Source of the DNA: Sulfopaludibacter sp035606355
GTDB lineage: Bacteria; Acidobacteriota; Terriglobia; Bryobacterales; Bryobacteraceae
Direction: 5' to 3'
NCBI GenBank assembly: GCA_035606355.1
Contig: DATNFO010000069.1
Location: 1 to 64,000, forward strand
Length of the DNA: 64,000 nt
Shown piece by piece: positions 1 to 9,083 of the stretch (position 1 is its first letter; each line of letters starts with the position of its first letter). The notes below the pieces were generated by a model. That model saw only the letters and a list, made by a program, of their open reading frames with translations. It was not told the origin of the DNA and did not search any database. Made by a program: the position numbers and the translations under genes.

Positions 1-140
1 GACCGCGTTCCGGGTCAAACTCCCTTCGGCCTCAACATCTCCAGAGCGGAATACCGACCTCAAACGCGCCGCTACCGATACCAGGATGCACTACGCCGAC
101 TTTCATTTCTATCGGCGGCCCACAGGGCCATGGTTACTCC
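1..140. other. Left-edge stretch, unassigned
   Basis: Two plus-strand frames run without a stop from the window edge into the repeat that follows (one to about 141, one to about 169). This could be the 3' end of a gene beginning outside the window, but no family signature is visible in either frame and the piece is too short to judge. Nothing else is recognisable here. Confidence 0.3.
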
Positions 141-400
141 CTAACGGTCACGGCTCCGTATGTGGTTGATGCTGCTAACGGAGCCGCGACCGTAAGGAAG
201 CGGTAAAAGGTGCATCGAAAGGCGAATGAATCGCGACGAGAACAACAGCCGGATTTTTTCACAGTCCCGTAAGGAAGCGGTAAAAGGTGTATCAAAAAGC
301 GAATGGAGCGCCACGAGAGCGACAGCCGGATTGTTCACAAACCCGTGAGGGAGCGGTAAAAGGTCTATCTAAAGGAGAATGAAGCGTCGGCTTTCCTCAC
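141..400. repeat. Dispersed palindromic element, copy A1, with 77-bp tandem tail
   Basis: An inverted repeat (arms about 143-160 and 176-193, core CGGTCACGGCTCCGT) is followed by three tandem tail units that begin at 191, 268 and 344, so the period is 76-77 bp. Each unit opens with CGTRAGGRAGCGGTAAAAGG. The same core and tail recur at about 5.5, 26.4 and 34.1 kb, always between genes. Together with the unassigned first 140 bases this fills the gene-free stretch before lipA. Short open frames inside it are by-products of the repeat. Confidence 0.85.
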
Positions 401-404
401 AACC

Positions 405-1277
405 TCACCGAACCGTCTGATGAGCCTTCGCATGATACGAGCTGCGAACCAGTGGACCCGCTTCCACGTGAGCGAATCCCATCTCCAGTCCCGCCGCGCG
501 CAGTTCGTCAAACTCCGCAGGAGGAACATACCGCACAATCGGCAGATGCTTCTGCGACGGCCGCAGGTATTGGCCCAGCGTCAGGACGTCTACGCGATGC
601 GCCCGCAAATCCCGCATCACCGCGAGCACTTCGTCCTTCGTCTCGCCGAGCCCGAGCATCAGTCCGCTTTTCACCGGAGTCGCGGGACAGCAGCCTTTCG
701 CGTATTGCAGCACGTCCAGGCTGCGATCGTATCGCGCGCCCAACCGCACCTGCCTGTACAGCCGCGGCACCGTTTCGGTGTTATGGTTCAGCACTTCCGG
801 CCTCGCGTCCATCACGATATCCACCGCCGCATGGCTGCCTTGGAAATCGGGGATCAGCACCTCGACGCCGCAACCCGGAACCCGCTCGCGAATCGCTTTG
901 ATCGTCAGCGCGAATAACTCCGCCCCGCCATCCTCCCGATCGTCGCGATTCACACTCGTGACCACGGCGAACTCCAGCCCCATCGCCGCCACGGCCTCGG
1001 CCACCCGCTGCGGCTCGTCATAATCCACGGGCAGCGGTGCGCCCTTCTGCACCGCGCAGAACCCGCACCGCCGCGTGCACACATTGCCCAGAATCATGAA
1101 CGTCGCCGTCCGGTGGTTCCAGCACTCACCCACATTGGGACACGCCGCGCTCTCGCACACGGTATGCAGGCGCAGTCGCGTCATGATCTCCTTCAGGTCC
1201 GCATAATTCTCGCCCGAAGGAGCGGGCGCGCGCAGCCACTTCGGCCGTTCTACCGCGGGGATAATGGAATGGAGCAC
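405..1277 (-). CDS. lipA: Lipoyl synthase LipA
   Basis: Radical SAM enzyme that inserts two sulfur atoms into the protein-bound octanoyl group to make the lipoyl cofactor of 2-oxoacid dehydrogenases and the glycine cleavage system. Seen in the 290-residue product: the auxiliary cluster motif Cys41-x4-Cys46-x5-Cys52, the radical SAM motif Cys67-x3-Cys71-x2-Cys74, and a C-terminal RSSYHA whose serine is the conserved auxiliary-cluster ligand. The frame stays open upstream into the dehydrogenase gene, but only a GTG at 1277 lies between that gene's stop and the conserved N-terminus (ERPKWLRAP), so I take it as the start. This leaves a gap of 5 bases to the upstream gene and suggests one transcript. 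No lipB is seen nearby. The start codon is less certain than the gene. Confidence 0.96.
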   Translation of the reverse strand: MLHSIIPAVERPKWLRAPAPSGENYADLKEIMTRLRLHTVCESAACPNVGECWNHRTATFMILGNVCTRRCGFCAVQKGAPLPVDYDEPQRVAEAVAAMGLEFAVVTSVNRDDREDGGAELFALTIKAIRERVPGCGVEVLIPDFQGSHAAVDIVMDARPEVLNHNTETVPRLYRQVRLGARYDRSLDVLQYAKGCCPATPVKSGLMLGLGETKDEVLAVMRDLRAHRVDVLTLGQYLRPSQKHLPIVRYVPPAEFDELRAAGLEMGFAHVEAGPLVRSSYHAKAHQTVR

Positions 1278-1282
1278 TCCCT

Positions 1283-2320
1283 TTATTGTAGCGATGGCGC
1301 CGCCACTCCCACCCGGGCGGCCGCATCCACCAGCGATTTCCAATTGCCGTCCGCGATCGGGATGTCGTTCCGCAGCCGCTCCTCTTCCGTGCGCCATTCC
1401 GGGTCGCCGGCCACCAGTACTTCGTCGTAGCCCGGCGCCGCCGGCGTGGACTTGATCAGCTCCACCAGCTTCTCCACACGAGCCGTGAACTCTTCCACCG
1501 GCATGAATCGCGCGATATCGATCGCCAGAAACATCTGGCTGTTCCGCACCTTCCGCCCGCGCATGCGGATGCCGCCGAGCTCGTTCGCCATCGCCCCGCC
1601 GCTCAATACCGAACAGAGAATCTCCACCATCAGTCCCAGCCCGCTCCCTTTGTACCCTCCCAGCGGCATCAGCATGCCTTTGTACGCCTTAGCCGTGTCG
1701 GTGGTGGGCACGCCCTCGGAATCGAACGCCCAACCCGGGGGAATCTCCGGCTGATTGTTGATCATCGCCTTAAAAATCCGCCCCGCCGCCACTGTGGTGG
1801 TCGCCATATCCAGCAGCCACGGACCCGGCAGCGCCATGCAAATCGGATTCGTGCCGATTCGGCCCTCTTTCCCCTGCCACGGCGGCACAATTGGCGACGC
1901 GTTGCACATCACGATCCCGATCTGCCCGGCGTCGCGCATCTTCTGCGCCCACCACGCGGCCGCGCCGAAGTGGTTCGATTCGCGCGCCGAGACCAGCGCC
2001 ATTCCGTGCTCCCGCGCGATGCGCACGGCGTGGCCGCAGCACGTCTCCGCAACCCACTGCCCCAACCCGCTCTCCCCGTCGAACGTCAGGCAGCATCCCG
2101 CCTCCGACACCACACGCCCATCCGCCGCCGCGTCCACTTCCCCGGCCAGAAGCTGATCCACATAAAAAGGCAGCAACTGAATGCCGTGCGAATCGATTCC
2201 CCGCAGATTGGAAGCAACCAGCGAGCGGGCGAGTATGTCGGCTTTATGCGCCGGGACCCCGGCCGCCATCGAAATCGAGCGCACGAACTCCGTCAGTTGA
2301 GTAGCGGATATGTTAGGCAT
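1283..2320 (-). CDS. Malate/L-lactate dehydrogenase family (Ldh_2) oxidoreductase
   Basis: NAD(P)-dependent 2-hydroxyacid dehydrogenase of the Ldh_2 fold, the family of archaeal-type malate dehydrogenase, ureidoglycolate dehydrogenase and diketogulonate reductase. The 345 residues are full length. Family-typical stretches are visible: an N-terminal helical region with RGIDSHGIQLLP, the SNHFGAAAWW segment, TNPICMALPG, LDMATTTVAAG, and the Gly-rich PLGGYKGSGLGLMVE. The substrate cannot be told from sequence. It starts with ATG and lies 5 bases upstream of lipA on the same strand, which fits an operon, although no functional link between the two is established. Confidence 0.9.
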   Translation of the reverse strand: MPNISATQLTEFVRSISMAAGVPAHKADILARSLVASNLRGIDSHGIQLLPFYVDQLLAGEVDAAADGRVVSEAGCCLTFDGESGLGQWVAETCCGHAVRIAREHGMALVSARESNHFGAAAWWAQKMRDAGQIGIVMCNASPIVPPWQGKEGRIGTNPICMALPGPWLLDMATTTVAAGRIFKAMINNQPEIPPGWAFDSEGVPTTDTAKAYKGMLMPLGGYKGSGLGLMVEILCSVLSGGAMANELGGIRMRGRKVRNSQMFLAIDIARFMPVEEFTARVEKLVELIKSTPAAPGYDEVLVAGDPEWRTEEERLRNDIPIADGNWKSLVDAAARVGVAAPSLQ

Positions 2321-2471
2321 GAACCCATAGCTTAACCCGCAACGCTCCGCGCGGGCCCCTTCTGAGCCGTTCCGCGGTTAGCCGTATGCCGCGTCACAGA
2401 CGTTTCCCCAGGCTGCTGAGAAACTTGGAGACAAGGAGGCGAGCGCGCCCCCAATCCGGAGAAGAATTTCA

Positions 2472-3440
2472 ATGGCAAAGAAAGTCGCAGGTCTCGAAGA
2501 ACTCCTGGTGCAAGAACTCCAGGATTTGTACGACGCGGAAAAGCAGCTCGTCCGCGCACTCCCCAAAATGGTGAAGGCGGCTTCCAACGAGGAGTTGCAG
2601 AACGCCTTCCGCGATCATCTGGAAGTAACCAAGGGCCAGGTTCAGCGCCTCGAACAGGTGTTCGAAGGCATGGACCAGAAGGCTCGCAGCAAGCCCTGCA
2701 AGGGCATGAAAGGCATCGTCGAAGAGGGCAACGAAACGCTGCAGGAGGACCTCGACGAAGGTCTCATGGACGCTGCCATTATCGGCGCCGGACGCCGTGT
2801 CGAGCACTATGAGATGGCCGGCTACGCCAGCGTCATCGCCATGGCCAAACAACTCGGTTTGCGCGATGCCGAGCAGCTCCTCAATGAGACTCTCCGCGAG
2901 GAAATGGAAACGGACAAACTGCTGGCCAATCTCGGCAAGCGCCTGCTCAAGGAATCCGGCGCGATGATGCAGTCCGGAGGCGGCGAACCGGCGCGCTCGA
3001 AATCCGGCAGCAGCCGCGGCGGCAGCAGCACGAGTAGTAGCAAATCGCAGAAATCGGGTAAATCGGCGAGATCGAGCGGATCTTCGTCGAGTAAATCTTC
3101 GTCGAGCAGATCTTCCGGGCACGGCTCGCACCCGCTTATGGATCACGACGAGATTCAGCAGTGGGCCGAAGAGCGCAATGCCGTCCCGTCCTGCGTGCGA
3201 GGCACCGGCGATAAGGGCGACACCGGAATGTTGCGCCTCAACTTCCCCGGATACTCCGGCGAAGAATCCCTCGAAGAAATCTCCTGGGACGATTGGTTCG
3301 AAAAGTTCGACGAGCGCGGCTTAGCCCTCCTCGTGCAGGAAACCACGGCCGAAGGACAGAAAAGCAACTTCAACAAGCTGGTCAGCCGGGAAACGGCCAA
3401 GGGAAAATCGAAAGGCGGCCGCACCAAAGCCGCTCATTAA
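2472..3440 (+). CDS. DUF892 (YciF-like, ferritin-fold) domain fused to a C-terminal SWDDWFEKF-type domain
   Basis: Three parts are visible in 322 residues. Residues 1 to about 170 are a DUF892/YciF-type four-helix ferritin-like domain (EELLVQELQDLYDAEKQLV at the start, then helices rich in Glu and His). Residues of about 172-222 are a Ser/Lys/Gly/Arg-rich low-complexity linker. Residues 223-322 are an acidic, aromatic module starting MDHDEIQQWAEE and containing FPGYSGEESLEEISWDDWF, which I recall as a small stand-alone conserved protein in other bacteria. DUF892 proteins are linked to stress responses and may bind metal; the tail has no known function. It is transcribed alone, with ATG at 2472 after a weak purine-rich stretch. 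Confidence 0.85.
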   Translation: MAKKVAGLEELLVQELQDLYDAEKQLVRALPKMVKAASNEELQNAFRDHLEVTKGQVQRLEQVFEGMDQKARSKPCKGMKGIVEEGNETLQEDLDEGLMDAAIIGAGRRVEHYEMAGYASVIAMAKQLGLRDAEQLLNETLREEMETDKLLANLGKRLLKESGAMMQSGGGEPARSKSGSSRGGSSTSSSKSQKSGKSARSSGSSSSKSSSSRSSGHGSHPLMDHDEIQQWAEERNAVPSCVRGTGDKGDTGMLRLNFPGYSGEESLEEISWDDWFEKFDERGLALLVQETTAEGQKSNFNKLVSRETAKGKSKGGRTKAAH

Positions 3441-3476
3441 TAAGCGGCACTCACCTGGAGCGCGGCCTCGCGGGGC

Positions 3477-4334
3477 TTAATTTTCCGTAGGCCGCGCCAC
3501 GTGATTCACAACCAAAACCGTCTGCGGCGCTTTCCGCGATACCAGCTTGAACCCAAGCTGATCTCGAAGCGCATCCTCCAGCGTAGGCGCCGCGGCATCC
3601 GCCTCGTTCACCGGACTCCGTCCCTCCTGCGTAAACTCCACCGAAAAATCGAACTTGCCGCTCAGTCCGGTCTCATCCACCAGTGGCCGCCCCGACGCCG
3701 TACCGGCGCTCAGCGCCCGCCCGATGAATTCGATGGTGATGTTCCGGCCGCCGAAACGGAGCCGCCCGCGCACGCTCGGCTGCAACTGTACCAGCCCGCC
3801 GCAGAGGAGCGGAAACCGGCCGTCAGGCGTCATCGCGCCCGGAGCGGCGTCCAGAGGACACGGTTCATTATCCGTATGAGCGCGAAGTTGCGGGCCGAGC
3901 TTGCCCTCCTTCGCCATCACCATCGCGGCCACCGGGACCTCCCGCGTCTCCTCATGCATCGCAAGCTGAAATCGCTCCGCCAGTAGCGCCCGCAGCATCA
4001 TCCGGTACTCGTCCTTGGTCGGGTTTCCCGCGGCCTTCGCCAGAATGTCGTAGGGATCCGTCGCCGTCCAACCCGGCAGTTGCGCCCGCAATGCCTGCAC
4101 CTGGTTCCCGCTAAGCTTGTATGCGAAAACGATGTACGCCTCCAGCGGAAAACCGGTCGCTGAGAAGCTTCCGCCTGTCGCTGCAAACGCATCTCCCGGA
4201 CCCAGCGGTATGTTCGTATTTGACCGGCTATTGGCGACGCTCGCCTTCACGGAAGCCACTTCGAATGCCGGCCGGGAAGCCGTTTGCGGCCAAGCCAGCG
4301 CCGCCCCGCACAACCAGACCGCTACCCTACTCAT
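3477..4334 (-). CDS. TIGR03435 family secreted protein
   Basis: Member of a large paralogous family typical of Solibacter and relatives, function unknown. Family hallmarks in the 285 residues: a signal peptide (about 1-18, ending before TASRPAFEVASVK), the FEVASVK start of the mature domain, the middle stretch MMLRALLAERFQLAMHEETR, a VDETGLSGKFDFSVEF segment, and a C-terminal end with LGFKLVSRKAPQTVLVVNHV. The product should be periplasmic. It stands alone, convergent with the DUF892 fusion and divergent from the hydrolase at 4443. A second family member lies at 43490 in an ABC transporter operon. Confidence 0.9.
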   Translation of the reverse strand: MSRVAVWLCGAALAWPQTASRPAFEVASVKASVANSRSNTNIPLGPGDAFAATGGSFSATGFPLEAYIVFAYKLSGNQVQALRAQLPGWTATDPYDILAKAAGNPTKDEYRMMLRALLAERFQLAMHEETREVPVAAMVMAKEGKLGPQLRAHTDNEPCPLDAAPGAMTPDGRFPLLCGGLVQLQPSVRGRLRFGGRNITIEFIGRALSAGTASGRPLVDETGLSGKFDFSVEFTQEGRSPVNEADAAAPTLEDALRDQLGFKLVSRKAPQTVLVVNHVARPTEN

Positions 4335-4442
4335 AATGCCTCCGAGTTGCTGCTGCTTTTTTAGCTACCTGCTGGAAATCTAGCACTAGCCCCCTAATTC
4401 CGTCAAGCCGCTTCACCGCGGCAGCACTACAATAAGTGCGTT

Positions 4443-5519
4443 ATGTGGAAAACCGCATACGCCGCTCTTCTGCTATCCTTCTGCGCCGCGCCCGCCGCAA
4501 CCCTTCAGGACCGTCTGATCGATGTCGGCGGCCACAAAGTCCACATCCGCATCGCGCAGCCCTCCGCCCCAAAAGGTCCCCCCATCGTATTCGAGAGCGG
4601 CCTCGGTGACACGGCAGCAGTGTGGAACAGCGTGATCGCCCTTCTGCCTCCCACCAACACCATCGTTGCTTACGACCGCCCCGCGCTCGGCAAATCCGAC
4701 CCCGACGGCCAACCACCCAGGGCCGAGCACATTGCGAGGGTGTTGCATGCCACGCTCGCCATCGCAGGCCTCAATCCGCCTTATCTGCTCGTCGGACATT
4801 CCTGGGGCGGACCGCGCGTTCGCATGTTCGCCGCGCTCTATCCCGCCGAAACCGCCGGTCTCGTCCTTGTCGATCCCACCGACTTCACGCTCACACCGGA
4901 GCGTGAAATGAAGGAGATCTTCGGACCCATCGGACTCACCCCCGCCGACCGCGAAGCCTTCTTCACCGAACTTGCGGCCTCCGGCGCCGGTGCTCCGAAA
5001 GCGGTTCAGGACGAAATCGCCGTCGCGCACGCCGCTACCGAACACGGCTATCCCGATTTTCGCGATCGCCCGATGCCGGATGTCCCGGTCGTGATCCTCA
5101 TCGCGCAACGCAACACCGCCGGCTTTTCCCCGGAACACATCCCCTTTGACGTGCAGAAGCTATGGCGGCAGAACGTGCAGGCCCGCGTCGCTTCCTTCAC
5201 CGCGTGGGCCGCCACTCTCTCCGAAGTCACCGTGATCCTCACTCCCAACAGCGCGCACTACATCCAGCTCTCCGAGCCCGATCTGGTCCGCACCGCCATC
5301 GAGCGCGTCGCGACGCCCGATCCCCTCAAGCGGCTGGAACGCGCCTTCAGCGCCGGCGGCAAGACCCGCCTGAGCGCCGAATTCGCCGCAATCAGGCAAG
5401 CGTATCCCGCGGCCCGCTGGTCGCCCGACGCCCTAAAGGAATACGGCCGCGAACTCGTGGAAGCCGGCAAAACGGAAGCCGGCCAAGCCATCCTCGATCT
5501 CAAAATGCCAGCCAGGTAG
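4443..5519 (+). CDS. Secreted alpha/beta hydrolase
   Basis: Serine hydrolase of the alpha/beta fold, 358 residues, with an N-terminal signal peptide (MWKTAYAALLLSFCAAPAAT). Seen: an oxyanion-type region FESGLGDTAAVW, the nucleophile elbow GHSWGG with Ser120, and a late His272 in NSAHYIQLSEPDLV that fits the catalytic histidine. The last 80 or so residues form an extra C-terminal helical segment after the hydrolase fold. The substrate is unknown; proteins of this type include esterases and peptidases. It is divergently transcribed from the TIGR03435 gene and followed by a repeat cluster. Confidence 0.88.
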   Translation: MWKTAYAALLLSFCAAPAATLQDRLIDVGGHKVHIRIAQPSAPKGPPIVFESGLGDTAAVWNSVIALLPPTNTIVAYDRPALGKSDPDGQPPRAEHIARVLHATLAIAGLNPPYLLVGHSWGGPRVRMFAALYPAETAGLVLVDPTDFTLTPEREMKEIFGPIGLTPADREAFFTELAASGAGAPKAVQDEIAVAHAATEHGYPDFRDRPMPDVPVVILIAQRNTAGFSPEHIPFDVQKLWRQNVQARVASFTAWAATLSEVTVILTPNSAHYIQLSEPDLVRTAIERVATPDPLKRLERAFSAGGKTRLSAEFAAIRQAYPAARWSPDALKEYGRELVEAGKTEAGQAILDLKMPAR

Positions 5520-5527
5520 CGACCGGC

Positions 5528-5850
5528 CGACTTCAAAACGCGCTCGAATCGCCGACACCCTTTACCGCTCGCTGACGGAACTGTAAAAAAATGGAGTTGC
5601 TCTTACGCCGACTTCAAAACGCACTCGAATCGCCGGCACCTTTTACCGCTCGCTGACGGGCTTGCGAAAAAATATCGAATTGCTTTTTTGCCGCATTCAA
5701 ACGCGCTCGCATTTCCGGCACCTTTTACCGCTCCCTCACGGTCACGGCTCCGTATGTAGTTGATGCTGCTAACGGAGCCGCGACCGTGAGGGAGCGGTAA
5801 GGTGTATCGAAACGCGAATGAAGCGCGACGAGAAAGCGGTAACAAATGCG
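5528..5850. repeat. Dispersed palindromic element, copy A2
   Basis: This 350-base gap holds no gene. Three direct units begin at 5528, 5609 and 5692 (periods 81 and 83), each ending in CCTTTTACCGCTCSCTSACGG or close to it. The third runs into a long inverted repeat: arms 5725-5753 and 5771-5799, 29 bp each, differing at one base pair, with a 17-base loop. The tail after the right arm resembles the tails of copies A1 and A4. Orientation relative to A1 is reversed, with the direct units on the left. Confidence 0.85.
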
Positions 5851-5876
5851 AGCCTCAACGCCAAATAACTTACCCC

Positions 5877-7718
5877 TCACCGCCGAACTTGCGCTACCCC
5901 GCCGCCGGACGACGGCTGCCACGCGGGAGTGCCCTCCTCCCACTGGTTGTCCGTCACCTGCTCCACATGCGTCCCGTCTTTCCGCATCACAAACAACTCC
6001 CCATACGGCTGCGGAGCATCGGTGTACACCACCTCATCCTTGAATCCCATCCGCGAGCTCGCGAATGCGATGTACTCCCCGTCCGGCGACCATGCCATGT
6101 GAGCGTCATTCCCGTGCGTGAACGTCAACCGTTTCGTGGACGAGCCGTCGGGCTTGATCGTGTAGATCTCGTACGCTTCGTCCACCAGCCGCGAGAACAT
6201 GATCGAATCGCCGCGCGGCGACCACAGCGGAAAGTTGTCGTACCCGGCAGTCAGCGTCGTGATCGCTTTCGTCTCCAGATTCATAATGCGCAGCCCGTAG
6301 CCGTCTTTCTCGAAAGCCCGGAACACGAACCGCTTCCCGTCTGGCGAAAATGACGGGAATGCATTGTTCTCCCCGCCCGCCATCAGCTCCTCGAATTCAC
6401 TTCCATCCCGCCGGATCATGGCGATTCGCGCTCCGGTCTCGACGCGGTCCGCGGACTTGAGAAACAGCTTATGAAACCCGTCGAAAAACGCGCCGAACTC
6501 GCCGATACTGAAGATGATTCTCTCGCCGTCCGGGGACCACTGCGGCGCCAGCACATTTCGCTTCTGATCCTCAAAAACAACTTTGGAAACGCCTGTTGCC
6601 GCGTTCGTGACTACGATTCCAGAGCCGAGAATGCCTTGCGCCGGGCGGCTGCTCGCGACAAATTCATCCCCGGTCGGGCGAAACGCCGGTAGAATGGTGC
6701 CCGTCAGGCTCAACTCGTACCTCGGATTGCTGCTGAATGCCTTGCGGATCGGAGCCGGCGGACCATTCACTCGCTTGTGAAACACCACGTACTTCCCGTC
6801 GGGCGACCACGACGCCGTTCGGATGTCGCCCCGTGGACCGCGCTTGCCGCTCGTGTAATAAATGCCGGCGCCGGGCTCCGCGGCATCTTTGCGGACATAG
6901 CCCACTTCATTTCCCAGCGGCGAAGGATCGATTTTTACTCCGGGTCCCGCCGCGACATCGGTGGAAACGCCAGTCGTGGCGTCGATCGATACCAGCCGCG
7001 TATCATTGCCCGGTTCCGGACTCGGCCTGCGATTCGCTAGTGTCTGTTCGGCGGTCATGCAATACACCAAAACGTGACGGCTGTCGCTCATCCATTTCGG
7101 ACTCCCGCAGAACCCGCCGCTTTTCGAAATCTTCTTCAATCCGGAGCCGTTCGGATGGATAACATAAATGTCGGCCAACTGAAGGCGCTCCCAGCGCCCG
7201 TGGCTGAACGGAAACCCGTTGCCTCGCACCGAGGAGAATGCGATCCATTTTCCATCCGGCGACCACGACGGCCGGAAGTCGCCGCCGCTGCCGGACGTCA
7301 GAGGTTTCGCGTGATGCGTCGCCAGGTCCATCGTCCACAAAACGGCGTGTCCGCCATTTCGAGTGGTCACGAAGACAAGCTGCTTCGCATCGGGAGAAAA
7401 AGCCGCCTGATCGTCGTATGCCGGATCCTTCGTCAACCGTTCGATCGCGCTGCCATCCGGTTTCGCGCGATACAGGTCAGCCGATCCATCGCGCTCCGAC
7501 GTGAAAACGATGGATGACCCATCGGGAGCCCACGCCGGGTCGTAATCCGAGGAGTTCGACGAGAACAAAGGATGCTCGCCACTGCCATCCGCAGCGGCCA
7601 CAAACACAGCGGTTTGGCCGGCAGCGCCGAACACACGCACGGCGGCGATCTTCCGTGTCTCTTGCCCGTAAGCGGCAATCGCCAGGAGCAAAGCGGACGC
7701 CGCAATGAGAGAACGCAT
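5877..7718 (-). CDS. Secreted WD40-like (PD40/TolB-type) beta-propeller protein
   Basis: The 613-residue product has a signal peptide (MRSLIAASALLLAIAAYG) followed by a run of TolB-type PD40 units. Each carries a version of the pattern P.WSPDGK.I.F.S, for example YDPAWAPDGSSIVF, FRPSWSPDGKWIAF, LAPQWSPDGERIIF, NAFPSFSPDGKRFVF and AHMAWSPDGEYIAF, enough for a two-propeller or extended single-propeller fold. There is no peptidase or kinase domain attached. Such proteins are periplasmic or secreted and usually act as binding scaffolds; the ligand is unknown. It stands alone and ends in the repeat cluster. Confidence 0.9.
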   Translation of the reverse strand: MRSLIAASALLLAIAAYGQETRKIAAVRVFGAAGQTAVFVAAADGSGEHPLFSSNSSDYDPAWAPDGSSIVFTSERDGSADLYRAKPDGSAIERLTKDPAYDDQAAFSPDAKQLVFVTTRNGGHAVLWTMDLATHHAKPLTSGSGGDFRPSWSPDGKWIAFSSVRGNGFPFSHGRWERLQLADIYVIHPNGSGLKKISKSGGFCGSPKWMSDSRHVLVYCMTAEQTLANRRPSPEPGNDTRLVSIDATTGVSTDVAAGPGVKIDPSPLGNEVGYVRKDAAEPGAGIYYTSGKRGPRGDIRTASWSPDGKYVVFHKRVNGPPAPIRKAFSSNPRYELSLTGTILPAFRPTGDEFVASSRPAQGILGSGIVVTNAATGVSKVVFEDQKRNVLAPQWSPDGERIIFSIGEFGAFFDGFHKLFLKSADRVETGARIAMIRRDGSEFEELMAGGENNAFPSFSPDGKRFVFRAFEKDGYGLRIMNLETKAITTLTAGYDNFPLWSPRGDSIMFSRLVDEAYEIYTIKPDGSSTKRLTFTHGNDAHMAWSPDGEYIAFASSRMGFKDEVVYTDAPQPYGELFVMRKDGTHVEQVTDNQWEEGTPAWQPSSGGGVAQVRR

Positions 7719-7850
7719 AGGGCTATATTCTAGTCCACCGTCCGAGCCTTAGGGCAAACCTTTGTTTTCTCCCTGATTTCTGCGCCTCAGTAATGAATCG
7801 ACACTGCCCCAAGCTTCCCCCAACCCACCCAACCCTGCGAAAATGACACC

Positions 7851-8909
7851 ATGCTGAAACCGCTGACGCTCCTCGCGCTTCTCTTCTTCTGCACCACCTC
7901 ACTCCCCGCTCAGACCCCCCACGAAGGCGATTTCGTCATCTCCGGCTTTCACTTCACCGACGGCGAGACGCTCCCCAGGTTGAACCTCCATTACATGACC
8001 TTCGGACAGCCCACGCGTGACGCTCAGGGCCACGTCAATAATGCGGTCCTGATCATGCACGGCACCGGCGGCAGCAGCAAACAGTTTCTCCAACCGCAAT
8101 TCCGCGATGCGCTCCTCCAACCCGGCCAGCTCCTCGACCCCGCGAAGTACTTCCTGATCCTTCCCGACGATATCGGCCACGGAGGTTCAACCAAACCCAG
8201 CGACGGCCTCCGCGCCAAGTTTCCGCACTACGGCTACAGCGACATGGTGACGGCCGAACACCGTCTCGTCGCCGAGGGTCTGCACGTCGACCGCTTGCGC
8301 CTCGTGATGGGGACCTCCATGGGCTGTATGCACTCCTGGATGTGGGGAGAGCGCTACCCCGAAATGATGGACGCGCTCATGCCGCTCGCCTGTCTGCCCG
8401 TGCCGATTGCCGGCCGCAATCGACTCTGGCGCGACATGCTTATGAATTCCATTCGCAACGATCCCTCCTGGAATAACGGCGACTACAAAGAGCAACCGTA
8501 CGGACTCACCGAAGCCATTTATTTTTCGCTCATCGCCGGCAGTGTGCCCATCGTTATGCAAAAGGACCTTCCCACCGCCCAGCTCGTCGACGAGTACCTC
8601 GCCAAACAGGTCGAACAGCGCAGAAAGACCACCGATGCCAACGATCTTCTCTACGCCACCGCCTCCTCCATCGATTACGATCCCTCGAAGGACCTCGAAA
8701 AAATCCAGGCACCCGTCATGTTCATCAACTCCGCCGACGATTTCATCAATCCGCCGGAATTGCACATCGCCGAGCGCGAGATCCAGCGAGTGAAGCGCGG
8801 CAAATTCATCCTCATTCCTGCCAGCGACCAAACTCACGGCCACAGCACCCATACATGGGGCAATATCTGGAAGCAGTACCTCCAGGAACTCCTGAACGAA
8901 AGCCGGTAG
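7851..8909 (+). CDS. Secreted MetX-like alpha/beta hydrolase (homoserine O-acetyltransferase family)
   Basis: The 352-residue protein has a signal peptide (MLKPLTLLALLFFCTTSLPAQ) and a MetX-type alpha/beta fold. Seen: LNLHYMTFG near the start, the nucleophile elbow GTSMGC with Ser156, an acid in INSADDFINPPEL near residue 295, and the catalytic histidine His329 in TDGH-like DQTHGHST. The long insertion between nucleophile and acid matches the homoserine O-acetyltransferase family. A signal peptide argues against a role in methionine synthesis, which is cytoplasmic, so it is more likely an exported hydrolase that shares the fold. Substrate unknown. Confidence 0.88.
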   Translation: MLKPLTLLALLFFCTTSLPAQTPHEGDFVISGFHFTDGETLPRLNLHYMTFGQPTRDAQGHVNNAVLIMHGTGGSSKQFLQPQFRDALLQPGQLLDPAKYFLILPDDIGHGGSTKPSDGLRAKFPHYGYSDMVTAEHRLVAEGLHVDRLRLVMGTSMGCMHSWMWGERYPEMMDALMPLACLPVPIAGRNRLWRDMLMNSIRNDPSWNNGDYKEQPYGLTEAIYFSLIAGSVPIVMQKDLPTAQLVDEYLAKQVEQRRKTTDANDLLYATASSIDYDPSKDLEKIQAPVMFINSADDFINPPELHIAEREIQRVKRGKFILIPASDQTHGHSTHTWGNIWKQYLQELLNESR

Positions 8910-8960
8910 CGGCGAATGCGCCTGCTAGAATAGTCAATGGGAGGGGGGGCCCCAAAAAAA

Positions 8961-9042
8961 CGGTGCAACGCGAACCGTTTTTCGAGAGTGCTTTCCTTTA
9001 TAATCAATCACTTGCACGTTTTGGACCGTGCAACGCGCACCG
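8961..9042. promoter_or_regulatory. Two 17-bp dyads flanking a TATAAT box
   Basis: Two near-identical dyads lie 65 bp apart: CGGTGC-AACGC-GAACCG at 8961-8977 and CCGTGC-AACGC-GCACCG at 9026-9042, each with one mismatch between arms and an identical centre; the similarity continues into the following CGTTTTCG. A perfect TATAAT sits between them at 8999-9004 without a good -35 hexamer; the first dyad lies just upstream of where a -35 would be. This looks like a regulated promoter with two operator sites for one dimeric regulator. The regulator is not identified. Confidence 0.5.
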
Positions 9043-9055
9043 TTTTCGCTCGCCG

Positions 9056-9083
9056 GGAACTTTCCTGGACCAACGGTGTCCAT
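9056..9083 (+). promoter_or_regulatory. Candidate sigma-E-type promoter of the ECF sigma gene
   Basis: GGAACTT at 9056-9062, 15 bases, then GTCCAT at 9078-9083. This matches the sequence and spacing of ECF sigma-E promoters (GGAACTT, 15-16 bases, GTC). It lies 50 bases upstream of the ECF sigma gene, so it is a natural candidate for autoregulation. The match is seen; its use by this sigma factor is inferred. Confidence 0.55.

Noticed and set aside
2..169. Open plus-strand frame at the left edge as the end of a gene
   Set aside because: No recognisable residues, and it runs into the repeat; cannot be supported from this window.
141..338. Short open frames inside the A elements (here and at 5603-5845 and 34082-34282)
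   Set aside because: They recur with each repeat copy and encode the same GRGSVS-type string, so they are repeat by-products rather than genes.
190..400. Possible CRISPR array in the 77-bp tandem units
   Set aside because: Whole units are repeated without variable spacers, repeats are too long and no cas gene is near.
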